A stretch of 64,000 nucleotides of DNA, from assembly GCF_003096695.1 (NCBI RefSeq), contig NZ_QEKY01000007.1:86429-150428 (forward strand), in the 5' to 3' direction. The stretch comes from Porphyromonas loveana. Its GTDB lineage: Bacteria; Bacteroidota; Bacteroidia; Bacteroidales; Porphyromonadaceae. The translations under genes and the position numbers were made by a program. The notes beneath the pieces were generated by a model. It did no database searches. It had not been told where the DNA came from and worked only from the letters and a program-made list of their open reading frames with translations. Shown here in pieces: positions 18,333-30,700 of this stretch (positions are counted from its first letter, which is position 1; every line of letters starts with the position of its first letter).

Positions 18333-20969
18333 ATGTGGTATAAATCTCTCTGTTGTTTTTTTGCCCTTAGTTTATCTTTTTTTTATGCGGAAGCTCAATC
18401 TCAGCCGGAAAAGAATACATATAAAGGGCGAATAGTTTGTGCAGAAAGCGGAAAGGGGTTAGAAAATGTTATTTGTCAGGTCATGAATGCCGATGGGCGA
18501 ACAATCGACTTCTCTTTCTCCGATAAAGACGGCTTTTTTGTTTCGAACATAAGGGATGATTCCCATGCCATATTATTCAAGCTATTGGGGTATCATGATT
18601 ATAAGATCTCCATTGAGAAATTAAGACTCATCAAGAATGGTCGGATTGTATTATCCGTATCAACTCAAAATCTCCAAGAAGTTGTCGTTTCCATTCCCCC
18701 GATAACCAATCATAACGATACAATCAAATATAATGTCAATAGTTTTCGAGGTCAAGAAGACAAATATATCGTTGACATCCTGAAGAAATTGCCAGGGATA
18801 AAAGTTTCGGAAAATGGAGCGATTTCCTATATGGGGGAATCCATTAACAAATTCTACATTGAAGGTCGGGATTTATTGGGTGGACAATATAATCTTGCAA
18901 CAAACAATTTAGATGTCGATGCAGTCAGTTCTGTAGAAGTTTTAGAAAACAATCAGCATGTCAAAGCTTTGAAAGGTGTAGAATACTCTGAAAAAGCGGC
19001 GATAAATCTTCGATTGAAAAAGGGGTATACTGTACGCCCTTTCGGGGAGGCAAAACTTGGAGCAGGAGCCTCCCCTTTTCTCTATGATGGACGAGGCTTT
19101 GCGGCGTACCTTAGCAACACCCTTCAAATTATGAGTAATTTGAAGGGTGGCAATAATGGGAGCTTTATCTTAAATGAATTGGATGAAAAGCTGGATATCG
19201 GTAATATTTTTTCTTATGAACCTCTAACTTCTGATGCTGTAATCGCTCCATCTCCCAGAGGAGTTCCCTTACCGATGGAAAGGCATCTATTTAACAAAAC
19301 TATCTTGGGAAGTGTCAATACTTTGATTCCTTTGAATAAAGAAAGTGAGTTGAAAATAAATTTCGCATATGGTGAAGATAAGACCAATCAAGAATTCAGT
19401 TTATTGCAAAGTCTCGCAACAGGAAATAATACTCTAAATATATCCGAGCGTTCAGAGTTTCAAAAGAAGACGGGAAACACTCGTCTATCAGCTACTTATG
19501 AGCATAATTCTACAAATAAGTATATACAAGATCAATTGGTATATTATCGGAAAAAGATAAAAACAAATACGATAGTAAATGGAGATGACGATTTTCAGGT
19601 GCTAAACACCGGAGAGCTTTATCACATTCAAAATGATTTCCAGTCTTTATTCAAATTCGACAACAACCAAACTTTCAAAGCAAATTCTTTTTTTAGATTC
19701 AGCTTTAATGATGAAGATTTAGAAAAGCAACATCATGTAAATGTACCCAAGGATAACATAAACGAAACCTTCTATAACAAGCATCTTGTTGCCAAAAATA
19801 GGATTAGTTCGACGTTTGATATGTTAGGAAACAGTCTATATTTGGAACTTAACATGAAATATCAGAAAAAGGATATGAGAAATACCCTCAAGATCGAAGA
19901 AATGAATACGATATGGGGGACATTTAAGCCGTCACAAGAGATAAATATAGAGCGTTTGCAGGTTGGTTTTTCTCCAAGCTATCAAATTAAGACAAAATCG
20001 GATCGATCTGTCATCAAATTGAATCTCCCCTTCTCATACAGTCGTTATTCCAGCGACAATTCAGAATCTCAAAAAAAAGATGAGAGGTTCATTTTTTCTC
20101 CTTCATTCAGTTGGACATATAAAATCAATTACCAATGGGAATTATATACGAGACTGGGACGAGATTTCGATTATGTAGAAGATATTTCTTTATTGGATGC
20201 ACCTTATTTGAGAGGATACAGGGCTATCTACATTCCTTCCGGCTCGTTTAACCATAGTGATAATTACAATATATCGGAAAGGATTCGGTATAAAAACCTT
20301 GTGGATATGCTCTTCTTCAATCTCAATATTCTTTACCGACACTCATCATTTAATTTCATAAATAAATATCATAATACCCCACAATGGGCCTATCATACGA
20401 CTGAACAGCACCGGAATGAAGGTTCTCTCTTTTCTGTTGTTTCCGATATATCCAAGACAATCATACCATGGAAACTTTCTCTAACGTTCAGTCCTTCTTA
20501 CACTCATATAAAATCACGGTTAATTCAGCAAGATATGCGAATTCGAAATATCACAAATATCCTTTCTTTCTCGGCGAAGACAGAATGGAAAGCTATTGAA
20601 AAATTCACTCTGATTTACAATGTTTTAGGGAGAGGAACATGGAACAAAAACAATATAAGAGAAACCCTTTTGCTAAAAGATTTTTCTCAAAATTTATCTT
20701 TATTCTTTTTCCCAACCAAACAAATAGACCTATCTATCACTGCTGATCACGTTTTATATGAAAAGAAAAAAAATAAGTATTTATCATTCTTTTTTCTTGA
20801 TCTGGCAGCATCTTATAAGTATAAAAGAATGGAATTTGGCATAACTGCAAATAACCTGCTCAACAATGACATATTTTCCATCACAAGCGTATCAACTGTT
20901 AACTCATATTTTCAACAGATGCCATTGAGAGGGCGGGAGTTTATGTTCTCTCTCAAATTCAACTTTTAA
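18333..20969 (+). CDS. TonB-dependent receptor-like outer membrane protein with regulatory-like N-terminal domain
   Basis: An 878-residue exported protein. A signal peptide (to about 22) precedes a CarboxypepD-regulatory-like beta-sandwich (about 28-115), a plug-like segment (about 118-225, 'DILKKLPGIKVSENGAISYMGE') and a long beta-barrel ending in Phe (FMFSLKFNF), the usual outer membrane barrel signature. No TonB box is obvious. It is probably co-transcribed with the GLPGLI gene. It may move or process the small peptide encoded upstream, but no evidence in the sequence proves this. Confidence 0.85.
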   Translation: MWYKSLCCFFALSLSFFYAEAQSQPEKNTYKGRIVCAESGKGLENVICQVMNADGRTIDFSFSDKDGFFVSNIRDDSHAILFKLLGYHDYKISIEKLRLIKNGRIVLSVSTQNLQEVVVSIPPITNHNDTIKYNVNSFRGQEDKYIVDILKKLPGIKVSENGAISYMGESINKFYIEGRDLLGGQYNLATNNLDVDAVSSVEVLENNQHVKALKGVEYSEKAAINLRLKKGYTVRPFGEAKLGAGASPFLYDGRGFAAYLSNTLQIMSNLKGGNNGSFILNELDEKLDIGNIFSYEPLTSDAVIAPSPRGVPLPMERHLFNKTILGSVNTLIPLNKESELKINFAYGEDKTNQEFSLLQSLATGNNTLNISERSEFQKKTGNTRLSATYEHNSTNKYIQDQLVYYRKKIKTNTIVNGDDDFQVLNTGELYHIQNDFQSLFKFDNNQTFKANSFFRFSFNDEDLEKQHHVNVPKDNINETFYNKHLVAKNRISSTFDMLGNSLYLELNMKYQKKDMRNTLKIEEMNTIWGTFKPSQEINIERLQVGFSPSYQIKTKSDRSVIKLNLPFSYSRYSSDNSESQKKDERFIFSPSFSWTYKINYQWELYTRLGRDFDYVEDISLLDAPYLRGYRAIYIPSGSFNHSDNYNISERIRYKNLVDMLFFNLNILYRHSSFNFINKYHNTPQWAYHTTEQHRNEGSLFSVVSDISKTIIPWKLSLTFSPSYTHIKSRLIQQDMRIRNITNILSFSAKTEWKAIEKFTLIYNVLGRGTWNKNNIRETLLLKDFSQNLSLFFFPTKQIDLSITADHVLYEKKKNKYLSFFFLDLAASYKYKRMEFGITANNLLNNDIFSITSVSTVNSYFQQMPLRGREFMFSLKFNF

Positions 20970-21131
20970 TCCAGATTTTAGTCATTCTGTCTTATTTACA
21001 TCTTCTACGATCAGCCTTAATTGCTAAAAGATGATTCAACTGCGAATTAAGTATGACTTTCCATAATTTCATCCTTTTCCACTCTAAGGAACGCTAAGAA
21101 ACCCATCGGCATCATTCCTATTTGCCTCGCC

Positions 21132-21139
21132 TATCTTTG
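21132..21139 (+). promoter_or_regulatory. -7 box before the DUF3945/topB operon
   Basis: TATCTTTG matches the Bacteroidota -7 consensus and lies 30 bp before the start codon at 21169. No -33 box at the expected spacing was seen. Confidence 0.4.
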
Positions 21140-21168
21140 CTGCGATAACCTTATAATCGCAGTAGTAT

Positions 21169-22578
21169 ATGGAAAACAATGTAGACAACTACGTACTCGT
21201 TCTGGAGGATCGTAGCAGGGTTCAATCCCCCACCGAAGCAGGACACCTGTCCGTCGTCTCCTCCATGGATGAAGCCGGCCGGGTCAAGACCGTCGAACCG
21301 ACGGAAGCCAATCAAACGGCTTTCATGAAATTCAAGAAGAACGACAGTATACTCAAAAACTTCCTGTCGAATTTAGTCAAGCAGTTCAAAGACCCGACCC
21401 ATTTCGGAGTATACCGTCTGGTTTCCGACCGTGCCGTCGAGTCGGTAGCCGAACTGAGAAACATGCTTGCCGGACGTGAGGAACCTCAGAACAAGGCTAT
21501 GTTGGAAAGTATCCGGATGAATCTCGACGAGTTTGCTCCGGCACAGAAAGCATCCGCCATCGACGAGTCCAAAGTCGACTGGAAAGAGTTGGAACGTCTC
21601 GGATTGAGTCGTGACCGGCTCGAACAGTCCGGCGACCTGAACAAATTACTCAACTGGCAGAAAACGGGTCTGGTCGGAATCTCCGTTCCTTTCGGAGAAA
21701 CCTCCATCTATACCGAAGCACGCATCGCTCTGCGTCGAAGCGAAGACGGCAGTCTGGGGCTGGCCATCCACAGCATCCGCAAAGAGCCGCAGCTCGATTT
21801 ACCCTATATGGGCTATCGTTTCAGCGAGGACGAAAAAGCGACGCTGCTGCATTCGGGCAATCTGGGGAAACAGGTGGAGCTGACCCCCAAAAACGGCGAA
21901 CCCTTCAAAGGCTACGTCTCAATCGACCCGTTGACCAATGAGTTGGTCGCCCTTCGTGCCGACCGCGTGATCATTCCGCAAGAGATTAAAAACGTCTTGC
22001 TGACCGAACAGCAGCATCGGGATCTGACCGAAGGTAAGCCCGTGAAAGTAGAAGGTATGCTCTCGCGTGGCGGCAAACCGTTCGATGCCACGCTTCAGGT
22101 CAATGCCGAGAAAAGAGGCATCGAGTTTATCTTCAACGACAACCTTTCCTTCAAAGAACGCAGGCAACCCTCTCAAAAGCCGCAGGCGGATTCTCCGTAT
22201 GGCGTGCCGGCGACCCTCTGCAAGTATCAGCTGACCGAGAAACAGCAGAAAGCCCTTTCGGAAGGACGCACCCTGTACCTTAAAAATATGGTGGATAAGG
22301 AAGGCGAAATCTTCAGTGCCTATGTCCGTTACGACAAGGAGCAGCAGCGTCCCCGTTTTTATCGCTATAATCCGGACAAAAAGCAGGAACAGGTCGAAGC
22401 CGTGGCCGAAGGACACAAGACACAGGTAGCCGTCAACAATGAAGGTAAGACGAACGAAGCTACCAGGCACGTCAAGGAACCCCTCAAAAGCGGTCAGGTG
22501 CGCCCTACCGAAAAACAACAGGCAAAACAGGAGAGCGAGGAGCAGAAGCAGCCTCGCAAAAGAGGGCGCAAGATATAG
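21169..22578 (+). CDS. CTn backbone protein with DUF4099/DUF3945-type repeats
   Basis: A 469-residue soluble protein. Its middle has repeated segments built on a 'LTEQQHRDLTEGKPV' / 'LTEKQQKALSEGRTL' theme followed by beta-rich stretches, as in DUF3945 proteins; the N-terminal part resembles DUF4099. The C-terminus is Lys/Gln-rich and probably disordered. In Bacteroides CTns this gene regularly precedes topB and the giant methylase-helicase, as here. Role unknown; DNA processing during transfer is the usual guess. Confidence 0.8.
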   Translation: MENNVDNYVLVLEDRSRVQSPTEAGHLSVVSSMDEAGRVKTVEPTEANQTAFMKFKKNDSILKNFLSNLVKQFKDPTHFGVYRLVSDRAVESVAELRNMLAGREEPQNKAMLESIRMNLDEFAPAQKASAIDESKVDWKELERLGLSRDRLEQSGDLNKLLNWQKTGLVGISVPFGETSIYTEARIALRRSEDGSLGLAIHSIRKEPQLDLPYMGYRFSEDEKATLLHSGNLGKQVELTPKNGEPFKGYVSIDPLTNELVALRADRVIIPQEIKNVLLTEQQHRDLTEGKPVKVEGMLSRGGKPFDATLQVNAEKRGIEFIFNDNLSFKERRQPSQKPQADSPYGVPATLCKYQLTEKQQKALSEGRTLYLKNMVDKEGEIFSAYVRYDKEQQRPRFYRYNPDKKQEQVEAVAEGHKTQVAVNNEGKTNEATRHVKEPLKSGQVRPTEKQQAKQESEEQKQPRKRGRKI

Positions 22579-22666
22579 CCCTTTTCTCCGCTCTCATGAA
22601 CCGCCGGACGGATGGGACGCCACCGTTCGTCCGGTTATTTTATCTCAACCTTAACCATCGTATCCC

Positions 22667-24760
22667 ATGAAATGTATCATTGCCGAGAAACCCTCGGTCG
22701 CCCGCGATATAGCCCGCATCGTCGGTGCAACGCACAAAGAAGAGGGCTGTTTCTCCGGAAACGGCCATGTGGTTACCTGGGCCTTCGGACACCTCGTTAC
22801 CCTTGCGATGCCCGAAGCATACGGCTTCCCGACATACAGCCGCGAGCAACTGCCCATTATCCCCGATCCTTTCCGGTTAGTCGTCCGACAGATCCGCAAA
22901 GGAACGACCTGCGCGGACGATCCGTCCGCCTTGAAACAGCTCGATATCATCCGCAAGTGTTTCGACCGGAGCGATCGCATCATCGTCGCCACCGACGCCG
23001 GACGTGAAGGCGAGTTGATCTTCCGCCTGATCTATGCTTATTTGGATTGCCGCAAACCTTTCGACCGCCTGTGGATCAGCTCCCTCACCGATAAGGCTAT
23101 CCGTGAGGGACTGTCCCGGCCGGCTGACGGCCGGCAGTACGACCGCCTTTATCTCTCGGGCAAGGCTCGCAGTGAAGCCGACTGGCTTGTCGGTATCAAT
23201 GCCAGCCGCGCCCTCTCCATCGCCCGCGGAGGCGCTTACTCCCTGGGTAGAGTACAGACACCGACTCTGTCGATGATTTGCCGCCGCTATATCGAGCACC
23301 GGGATTTCCGGTCCGTACCGTTTTGGAAAATCCATGCGCTGCCCACCGGCCTCTCCGTCAAGGGCATCGGAGAAACGACATACGAAAGCCGCAGAGCAGC
23401 GGACAGGGCGATGGAGGATCTGGATCCGCGCGAAGCACTCATCGTTTCGTCCGTTTCCGTACAAACGAATCCTGTGCCACCACCTTTACTCTACGATCTG
23501 ACCGCTCTTCAGAAAGAAGCCAACAAGCGATACGGATATACGGCGGAAAAGACGCTCTCGCTGGCCCAAAGCCTGTACGAGAAAAAGTGTACCACCTATC
23601 CCCGTACAGGCAGCCGGTATATCAGCGAAGACATCTTTGAAGAGATCCCTTCGCTATTAGAAAGTCTGAAAGATGATCCCGATTATGGCGATTACGTCGA
23701 AAAGCTCACAGCCGGTACACTTAACCGCCGGAGCGTGGACGATACGAAAGTAACCGACCACCATGCCATTCTCCTTACCGGAGAAAAGTCCGGCAGCCTG
23801 ACCCGCGACGAGGAGGTGCTCTACCGGATGATTACCGTACGTATGCTGGAATCCTTTTCCGAAGCCGCCATCGAAGAAACGCTGACGGCGACACTCGCTC
23901 AAAGGGAGCATCGTTTCGGGATAAAGGCGAAGAGGCGGGTTAAGTCCGGCTGGAAAGCCATCCGCGGATCGGTGGAAGAGTCGGTAGAAGAAGGAGAAAC
24001 CGTCGTGGACAGCTTTCCCGAATGGCAGGAAGGCGACCGGCTCGATGTTTTCGGATTCGAAATGACCGAACATCAAACAAAGCCCAAGCCCCTTTATACG
24101 GAAGCCACGCTGCTGTCGGCCATGGAGCACGCCGGACGGGAAGTTGCGGACGAAGAAGCCCGCAAAGCCCTTGCCGGTTGCGGCATCGGTACGCCTGCCA
24201 CACGTGCGGCCATCATCGAGACATTGATCCTGCGGGAATATATCCGTCGGGAGAAGAAGATGCTTATCCCGACCGAAAAAGGTCTTTCCGTCTATAAACT
24301 GGTCGCCGGACGAAAGATCGCCGACGCCGAAATGACGGGAGCATGGGAAGTCGCTCTGGCTGCCATTGAAGCAGGCGCCATGGACGAACGGACATTCGGG
24401 AAGAGCATCGAAGTTTATACCCGTCAAATATGCGAAGAACTGCTGACGACAGCCGCCGGAAACACGGATGCTCATTACAAGACTTACCGCTGCCCGCTAT
24501 GCGGGAACGATTCGGTACGGGTGTTTCCCAAAATCGCCAAATGCGTAACGGATGATTGTGGGTTCAAAGTCTTCCGGGAGCTTTGCGGCACCATCCTGAG
24601 CAAGGAACATATTCATGCCCTGATGACTGACGGATGCACTCCGCTACTCTGTCGGCTGACCGGCAAATCGGGAAAAACCTTCAATGCCCGCCTGAAGCTC
24701 GACGAAGATGGCGGCACCTCCTTCGTCTTCGATTCCAAACCCCGTAAACCTCAAACATAA
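22667..24760 (+). CDS. topB: DNA topoisomerase III
   Basis: A 697-residue type IA topoisomerase. The Toprim domain starts '[20 protein letters not shown]' and has the acidic '[14 protein letters not shown]' motif; the active-site Tyr lies in '[12 protein letters not shown]' (about residue 309). A four-Cys zinc-binding motif near the C-terminus (CPLC ... CVTDDC) completes it. It relaxes or decatenates single-stranded regions, presumably during CTn transfer or replication. It ends 5 bp before the following giant gene. Confidence 0.93.
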   Translation: MKCIIAEKPSVARDIARIVGATHKEEGCFSGNGHVVTWAFGHLVTLAMPEAYGFPTYSREQLPIIPDPFRLVVRQIRKGTTCADDPSALKQLDIIRKCFDRSDRIIVATDAGREGELIFRLIYAYLDCRKPFDRLWISSLTDKAIREGLSRPADGRQYDRLYLSGKARSEADWLVGINASRALSIARGGAYSLGRVQTPTLSMICRRYIEHRDFRSVPFWKIHALPTGLSVKGIGETTYESRRAADRAMEDLDPREALIVSSVSVQTNPVPPPLLYDLTALQKEANKRYGYTAEKTLSLAQSLYEKKCTTYPRTGSRYISEDIFEEIPSLLESLKDDPDYGDYVEKLTAGTLNRRSVDDTKVTDHHAILLTGEKSGSLTRDEEVLYRMITVRMLESFSEAAIEETLTATLAQREHRFGIKAKRRVKSGWKAIRGSVEESVEEGETVVDSFPEWQEGDRLDVFGFEMTEHQTKPKPLYTEATLLSAMEHAGREVADEEARKALAGCGIGTPATRAAIIETLILREYIRREKKMLIPTEKGLSVYKLVAGRKIADAEMTGAWEVALAAIEAGAMDERTFGKSIEVYTRQICEELLTTAAGNTDAHYKTYRCPLCGNDSVRVFPKIAKCVTDDCGFKVFRELCGTILSKEHIHALMTDGCTPLLCRLTGKSGKTFNARLKLDEDGGTSFVFDSKPRKPQT

Positions 24761-24765
24761 AACGT

Positions 24766-27700
24766 ATGGCATACCACAAGAAAGAGACACTCCGGGGCAA
24801 CATCGAAGCCATCCGCACCTTGCTTGCGGTCGAGAAGGAACACCGTCTGCCGACACCGGTTGAGCGAGAAGCTCTGAGCCGTTACAACGGTTTCGGCGGC
24901 CTCGCGTGCATTCTCAAGCCGGTCGATACGCTTGCCGACCGTACCCGTTGGGTCAAATCCGAACTGGAACTCTTCCCGATGGTACAGGAATTAAAGCAGC
25001 TGATCTTCGGAGAGAGCGCAAGCGAGCGCGAAGCCCGAGGCCTGTGGGATAGTCTCAAAAGCAGCGTGCTTACCTCTTTCTATACCGATGAACGGATCGT
25101 ACGGGCCATCGCTTCCGCTTTGAGGGGCCATCGGATTCCTGTCGGAAAACTATTGGATCCTTCGGCCGGTATGGGTGTTTTTTCCCACATACTGGCAGGA
25201 GAGCATACCGAAGTGACAGCCTTGGAGAAAGACAAAGCTACGGGGCGCATCCTGCGCCTGTTATCGGCGGATAATCCTCAACAAACAGTCCGTATCATCG
25301 GCTTCGAAGAGATCGAAGAACGACAGATGGGGACATACGATCTGGTGGCCAGCAATATTCCATTCGGAAATTTTGTCGTCTATGACCGGTCGTATGCCAA
25401 AGGGAAAGATCCGGTCAAAAACGAATCGACACGGGCTGTCCACAATTACTTTTTTGTCAAAGGACTGGATGCGCTCAAGGAAGGCGGGCTGTTGGCTTTC
25501 ATTACATCGCGAGGGCTGTCGGACAGTCCGAAAAACGAATCGATTCGTCGCTATTTGATGGAAAACAGCCGGCTTATTTCCGCGCTTCGCCTGCCCGACG
25601 GAATGTTTTCCGAAAATGCCGGAACGCAGGCCGGAAGTGATTTGATCGTATTGCAAAAGCAAACAGGCAAAGGGATACGGACAGAGAGCGAAAAGTCCTT
25701 TACCCAAAGTGCTACGGTCTCCTATCAGGGAGAAACATTCACGGAAAATCCTCTGTTTGCCGGAGAAAATGCCGAAAATGTGCTTGCAACCCGGCGCTTC
25801 CCCGGAACGGATGCTTATGGAAAGCCTGCGATGGTGTATACGCATGACGGAGGAATCGACGGTATCTCAAAGGAGTTGGGTGAAAAACTGTCGGCAGACA
25901 TCAGGCAACATCTCGACCGGAAATTCTATCTGACGGGAGCAGAGACCGTACAACCAGCTACAGCCCCCGAAAACGAAACACCCGACCGAACCACAGCGGA
26001 ATCCATTCGTTTGGAAATCGACCGGCCGGATCGAGCCACCACACAACAGGAAACGCAGCCTGTCGAAGAGGCAGGCCGTCTTTCTTTACCCGAACTTCCC
26101 GCCCATCTGGCAACAGCTCACCGGCTCATCACCAACGAATGGCTGCTCGATGAACTGGCCCGTACGCAGTTTGCGACTCCCCGTGAGGATCTCCGGCATG
26201 TGCAGGAGGGCGATATGATGCATATTCGTTTTTTGGGAACGGAAACGCTGGCCGTCTATACCGAAGGTCCGTATAAACGGGAAGATGGTAAAGTCTGGGC
26301 AGTTATCCATGCCGATCCGGACGGAGAGAACAGAGGGCTCATTACCGTCCCTCATACAGATATAACGGCTATCTATCCCGTACGGATGTCTCTCCGTGTG
26401 ATGCAGATCAACCAGGCGGTCAAACGACCAACGGACGCATCATCGGAGCGTATTCTGGCGGAAGCGGAAAAACGGGGGTATATCCGTCGTCCGTCCGCTA
26501 TACAGGCCGAGTGGATCGAAAGCGGACTTATCCGTGCCATACGGGAACTCGAGGGGCTTTCCAAACAGGAGTGGAACGAACGGAATCTGCCGGCGGCGGA
26601 ATACCGGCTGCTCTACCCCGAACCCGATTCGGAACCGTCTCCCATGGAAGAGCTGAAACAGACACAGGAAAAGATTTTAAGCAAACAGCAGGATAAAACG
26701 ATCCTGATTTTGATACGGAATGAAGACCGCTACGAAACGATCGGGGCGACAGCCAGGCGTTTGTCCGATACCTGTGGTCTTCGCCTGTCCGACCGCTTCG
26801 GAGAACCATATTGCAGCTTTCACAACCAACAACTGGATCAATACCTTCCTGTGCTGGTTCGGGCCGGTCATCGCGTAGCGATAGCCGATCGGCTTGAAAA
26901 CAAGCAGGACGTGTCTTCCCCCGAGCAAAAAGAACCGGATCATCCCGAAGAAAAAACGAAAAAAAACGGCGCTCTCTTCGACATGGAGGATGAACAGGAG
27001 CGAGAAGCCGGGCGGGAAGAGGCACGTCAGGCTTATGACCTGATGCCCAAAAGTCTTGCCGGACAGCTTCCCAAACTGTACGCTACCGAAAAAAGCCTTG
27101 TCGGAGACAAGGTAGCCTGTGCCCGCTACTTCCATCCCATGAGCGCCTATACCGCCTATCTGTTGGAGTACGATCCGAAAGAACGAGTAGGATTCGGCCT
27201 GGTCACGATGGGGTATGGCTGGGAGTTAGGCTATATGTCTTTGGACGAAATGAAGGAGGTCAAGGTAATGGGCCTGGGGATCGAACGGGATTTACACTTT
27301 ACGCCAAAGGCTTTGCATCTGGTAGAAGAATTGAAAGAATATATCGGAGAACGGTATACCCATACGGAAGAACAGGTAATTGTGCACCGAACGGATAAAG
27401 CCGAAGCGAAGGCCTTGTCCGGCACATATCCGGCCGAAGAAGAAACGGACATCTCTCCCGAAGATATCCGGATTACGAAACACCGGTTGACTTTCGACCG
27501 CGACGGCATCCATGCACAAACCCTCGATCCGGTTTCAGGCGAAGCCATCGGAGATCGACAACCGATTCTTCCCGCTCCTGCGAGCGAACCAGCGGAAAAA
27601 ACGTCCGAAGCGGTTGAAGAACAGGCCCCCGATGGTGTTCCGGTCATGACCCTGTTCAGGCAGTACGATACCCCGAACCGCCCTGTGCGGGGAGAAATAC

Positions 27701-30700
27701 GCACCGATGTGGAAAGCCCGCGGGAAATGAACGGAAGAGCAGTCTATTTCGATGAAGAACATCATCCGGTAGAGTCGGTGGATCTTGACGTACCTTCCCT
27801 TTTCCCCATCGGCGCCATTGAAACATGGAACCTGGAAGTGGAGCGTTTCAATGAAGTGGAACGGGAACGGAAACCGACACCGGTCAAACCTCGTACCCAA
27901 CGCCCATCAAGCCGGAAACAGCAACAGACATCCGGTCAGCCCGATTTATTTTCAGGTCTGTGGGATACGCCCGCACTGACCGAACAGTTTCGTCAACCGC
28001 CCGCACCGCCTTCGTTCGATACCGCCCCTCGTCCTTACCTCTCGGTTATCGGCGAACACCTGCGTGACGGTTCCATTGTCCGCCAGGGCAAGCAGATCGG
28101 CTACCTCTCGCAGGTATCGGAGGGTAACCCTCTGTTTCATCCCGTGGATCTACCTTCGGCACAAATCGGCAGGCTGGCGCTCTATATCGACTTACGCGAT
28201 ACCTACCACCGCCTTTATGATTACGAAACAACCCGGGAGATCGAAGACAAAGAAACCCGAAACCGCCTGAATACCCTGTACGACCGTTTCGTCGGCGCTT
28301 ACGGACATCTCAACGCCCGTAAAAACGCCGAACTCCTGCGTATGGATACCGGCAGCTCCGACATCTTCTTCCTGGAGCGAAGCCGGGACGGGCAGTATAT
28401 CAAAGCCGACATCTTCGACCATCCGACGGCTTTCAGCCAAACGGCGCTCCGGACGGCGGAGACTCCGTTGGAGGCCTTATCCGCTTCGCTGAACAAATAC
28501 GGAGAAGTTCGTCTCGCTTACATGGCCTCTCTTTTGCCGGAACAGGAAGAAGACGAGATTGTCGCCGCGCTCGAAGGTCGTATATACTATCATCCCATAG
28601 AGCGAGGTTATCAGATCGCCGACCGGTTTATCTCCGGAAATGTTATCGAAAAAGCGGAAGAAATCGAACAATGGGTATTACAGCATGGAGAGAACGAAGC
28701 TGTCAAGAAAAGCCTTTCGGCCCTGAAGGCAGCGATTCCGACCCCCATTCCGTTTGCCGATCTGGACTTCAATTTCGGAGAACGCTGGATTCCCTCCGGC
28801 ATTTATGCCCGATTCGCATCGGAGCTCTTCGAAACCGAGGTTCATATCGGATACAGCGCACCGGCCGACGAGTACACGGTCAAAGCTCCGACGAAGAATC
28901 CGAAAATATCTCATACTTATGCGGTCAAAGGCGAGTTCAAAACCTACGACGGAATCAATCTGATGAAACATGCGCTTCACAATACCATTCCCGATATCAG
29001 CAAGTCGAAAACGGTTCTTGACAAAGAAACCGGAAAAGAGAAGCAGATCAAAGTACGGGACGGGGATGCCATCCAGCAGGCCAATACAAAGATCGAAGAG
29101 ATGCGGGAGCAGTTCAGCGCATGGCTTGTCCGGCAGCCCGACACTTTCAAGGAAAAGCTTGCCGACCGCTACAACCGGCTGTTCAACTGTTTCGTAAGAC
29201 CGCAGTACGACGGCAGCCATCAGACCTTTCCGGGTCTGGACGTAAAGGCATTGGGATTCGACGATTTGTACAAGAGCCAGAAAGATGCCGTATGGATGCT
29301 CAAGATGAACGGTGGCGGCATTTGTGACCATGAGGTGGGAGCCGGCAAAACGATGATCATGTGTACAGCCGCTTACGAGATGAAACGGCTCGGTCTGGCG
29401 AACAAACCGATGATTATCGGCCTAAAAGCCAATGTGTACGATATTGCCGCCACATTCAGCAAAGCCTATCCTAATGCACGTATTCTCTATCCCGGCAAAA
29501 ACGACTTCACCGTCCGAAACAGGGCAAGGATTTTCAGCGATATCAGAAACAATGACTGGGATTGCATCATCCTGACCCACGAACAGTTCGGGGCCATTCC
29601 CCAATCGCTCGAAATACAGGAGGGGATTTTTCAAAAAGAACTCGACTCGGTGGAAGAGAATCTGGAAGTGCTCCGTCAGCAGGGACGGGAAATTTCCGGA
29701 CGAATGCTGAAAGGGTTGGAAATCCGGAAAAAGAATCTGGAGGCCAAACTCACCCGGATTGCCGACGACATCGCCGAACGGAAGGACGATACGATCGATT
29801 TCAAACGGATGGGAATCGACCACCTTTTTGTGGATGAAAGCCACAAATTCAAGAACCTGACTTTTACGACCCGTCACGACCGGATAGCGGGGCTGGGCAA
29901 CAGCGAAGGCAGTCAGCGTGCCCTGAACCTGCTCTTTGCCATCCGCACCATTCAGGAACGCACGGGCAAGGATTTAGGGGCGACCTTCCTCTCGGGAACG
30001 ACCATTTCCAACAGTCTGACCGAGCTGTATCTGCTGTTCAAATACCTGAGACCGCAAGCGCTCGAAAAGCAGGGAATCGGAACGTTTGACGCATGGGCAG
30101 CCGTCTTTGCCAGGAAAAGCACCGACTATGAATTTTCGGTGACCAATGAGATTATCCAGAAGGAGCGATTCCGCACCTTTATCAAAGTCCCCGAATTGGG
30201 AGCGTTCTACGCCGAAATCTGCGATTTCCGCACGGCGAAGGACATCGGGATCGACCGTCCGGAGAAGCATGAAATTCTGCATCACATTCCGCCGACGCCC
30301 GAGCAGGAAGCCTTTATCCAAAAGCTGATGGAATTTGCCCGTACAGGTAATGCCGAGCTATTGGGTCGGGAGAAACTCTCCGAGCGGGAAGAAAAGGCGA
30401 AGATGCTTATCGCCACCGACTACGCCAGAAAGATGTCGCTCGACATGCGGATGATCTCTCCTTCTTACGAAGACCATATCGACAACAAGGCTTCGCACTG
30501 CTCCCGACTGATCCACGATTATTACCGGAAATATGAACGGGAGAAAGGTACCCAGTTTGTTTTCTCGGATTTGGGCACGTACAAGCCGGACGAGTGGAAC
30601 GTTTACAGCGAAATCAAACGAAAACTGACCGATGATTACGGCATCCCTGCGTCGGAAATCCGTTTCATTCAGGAATGCAAAACGGAGGCTGCCAAGAAAG

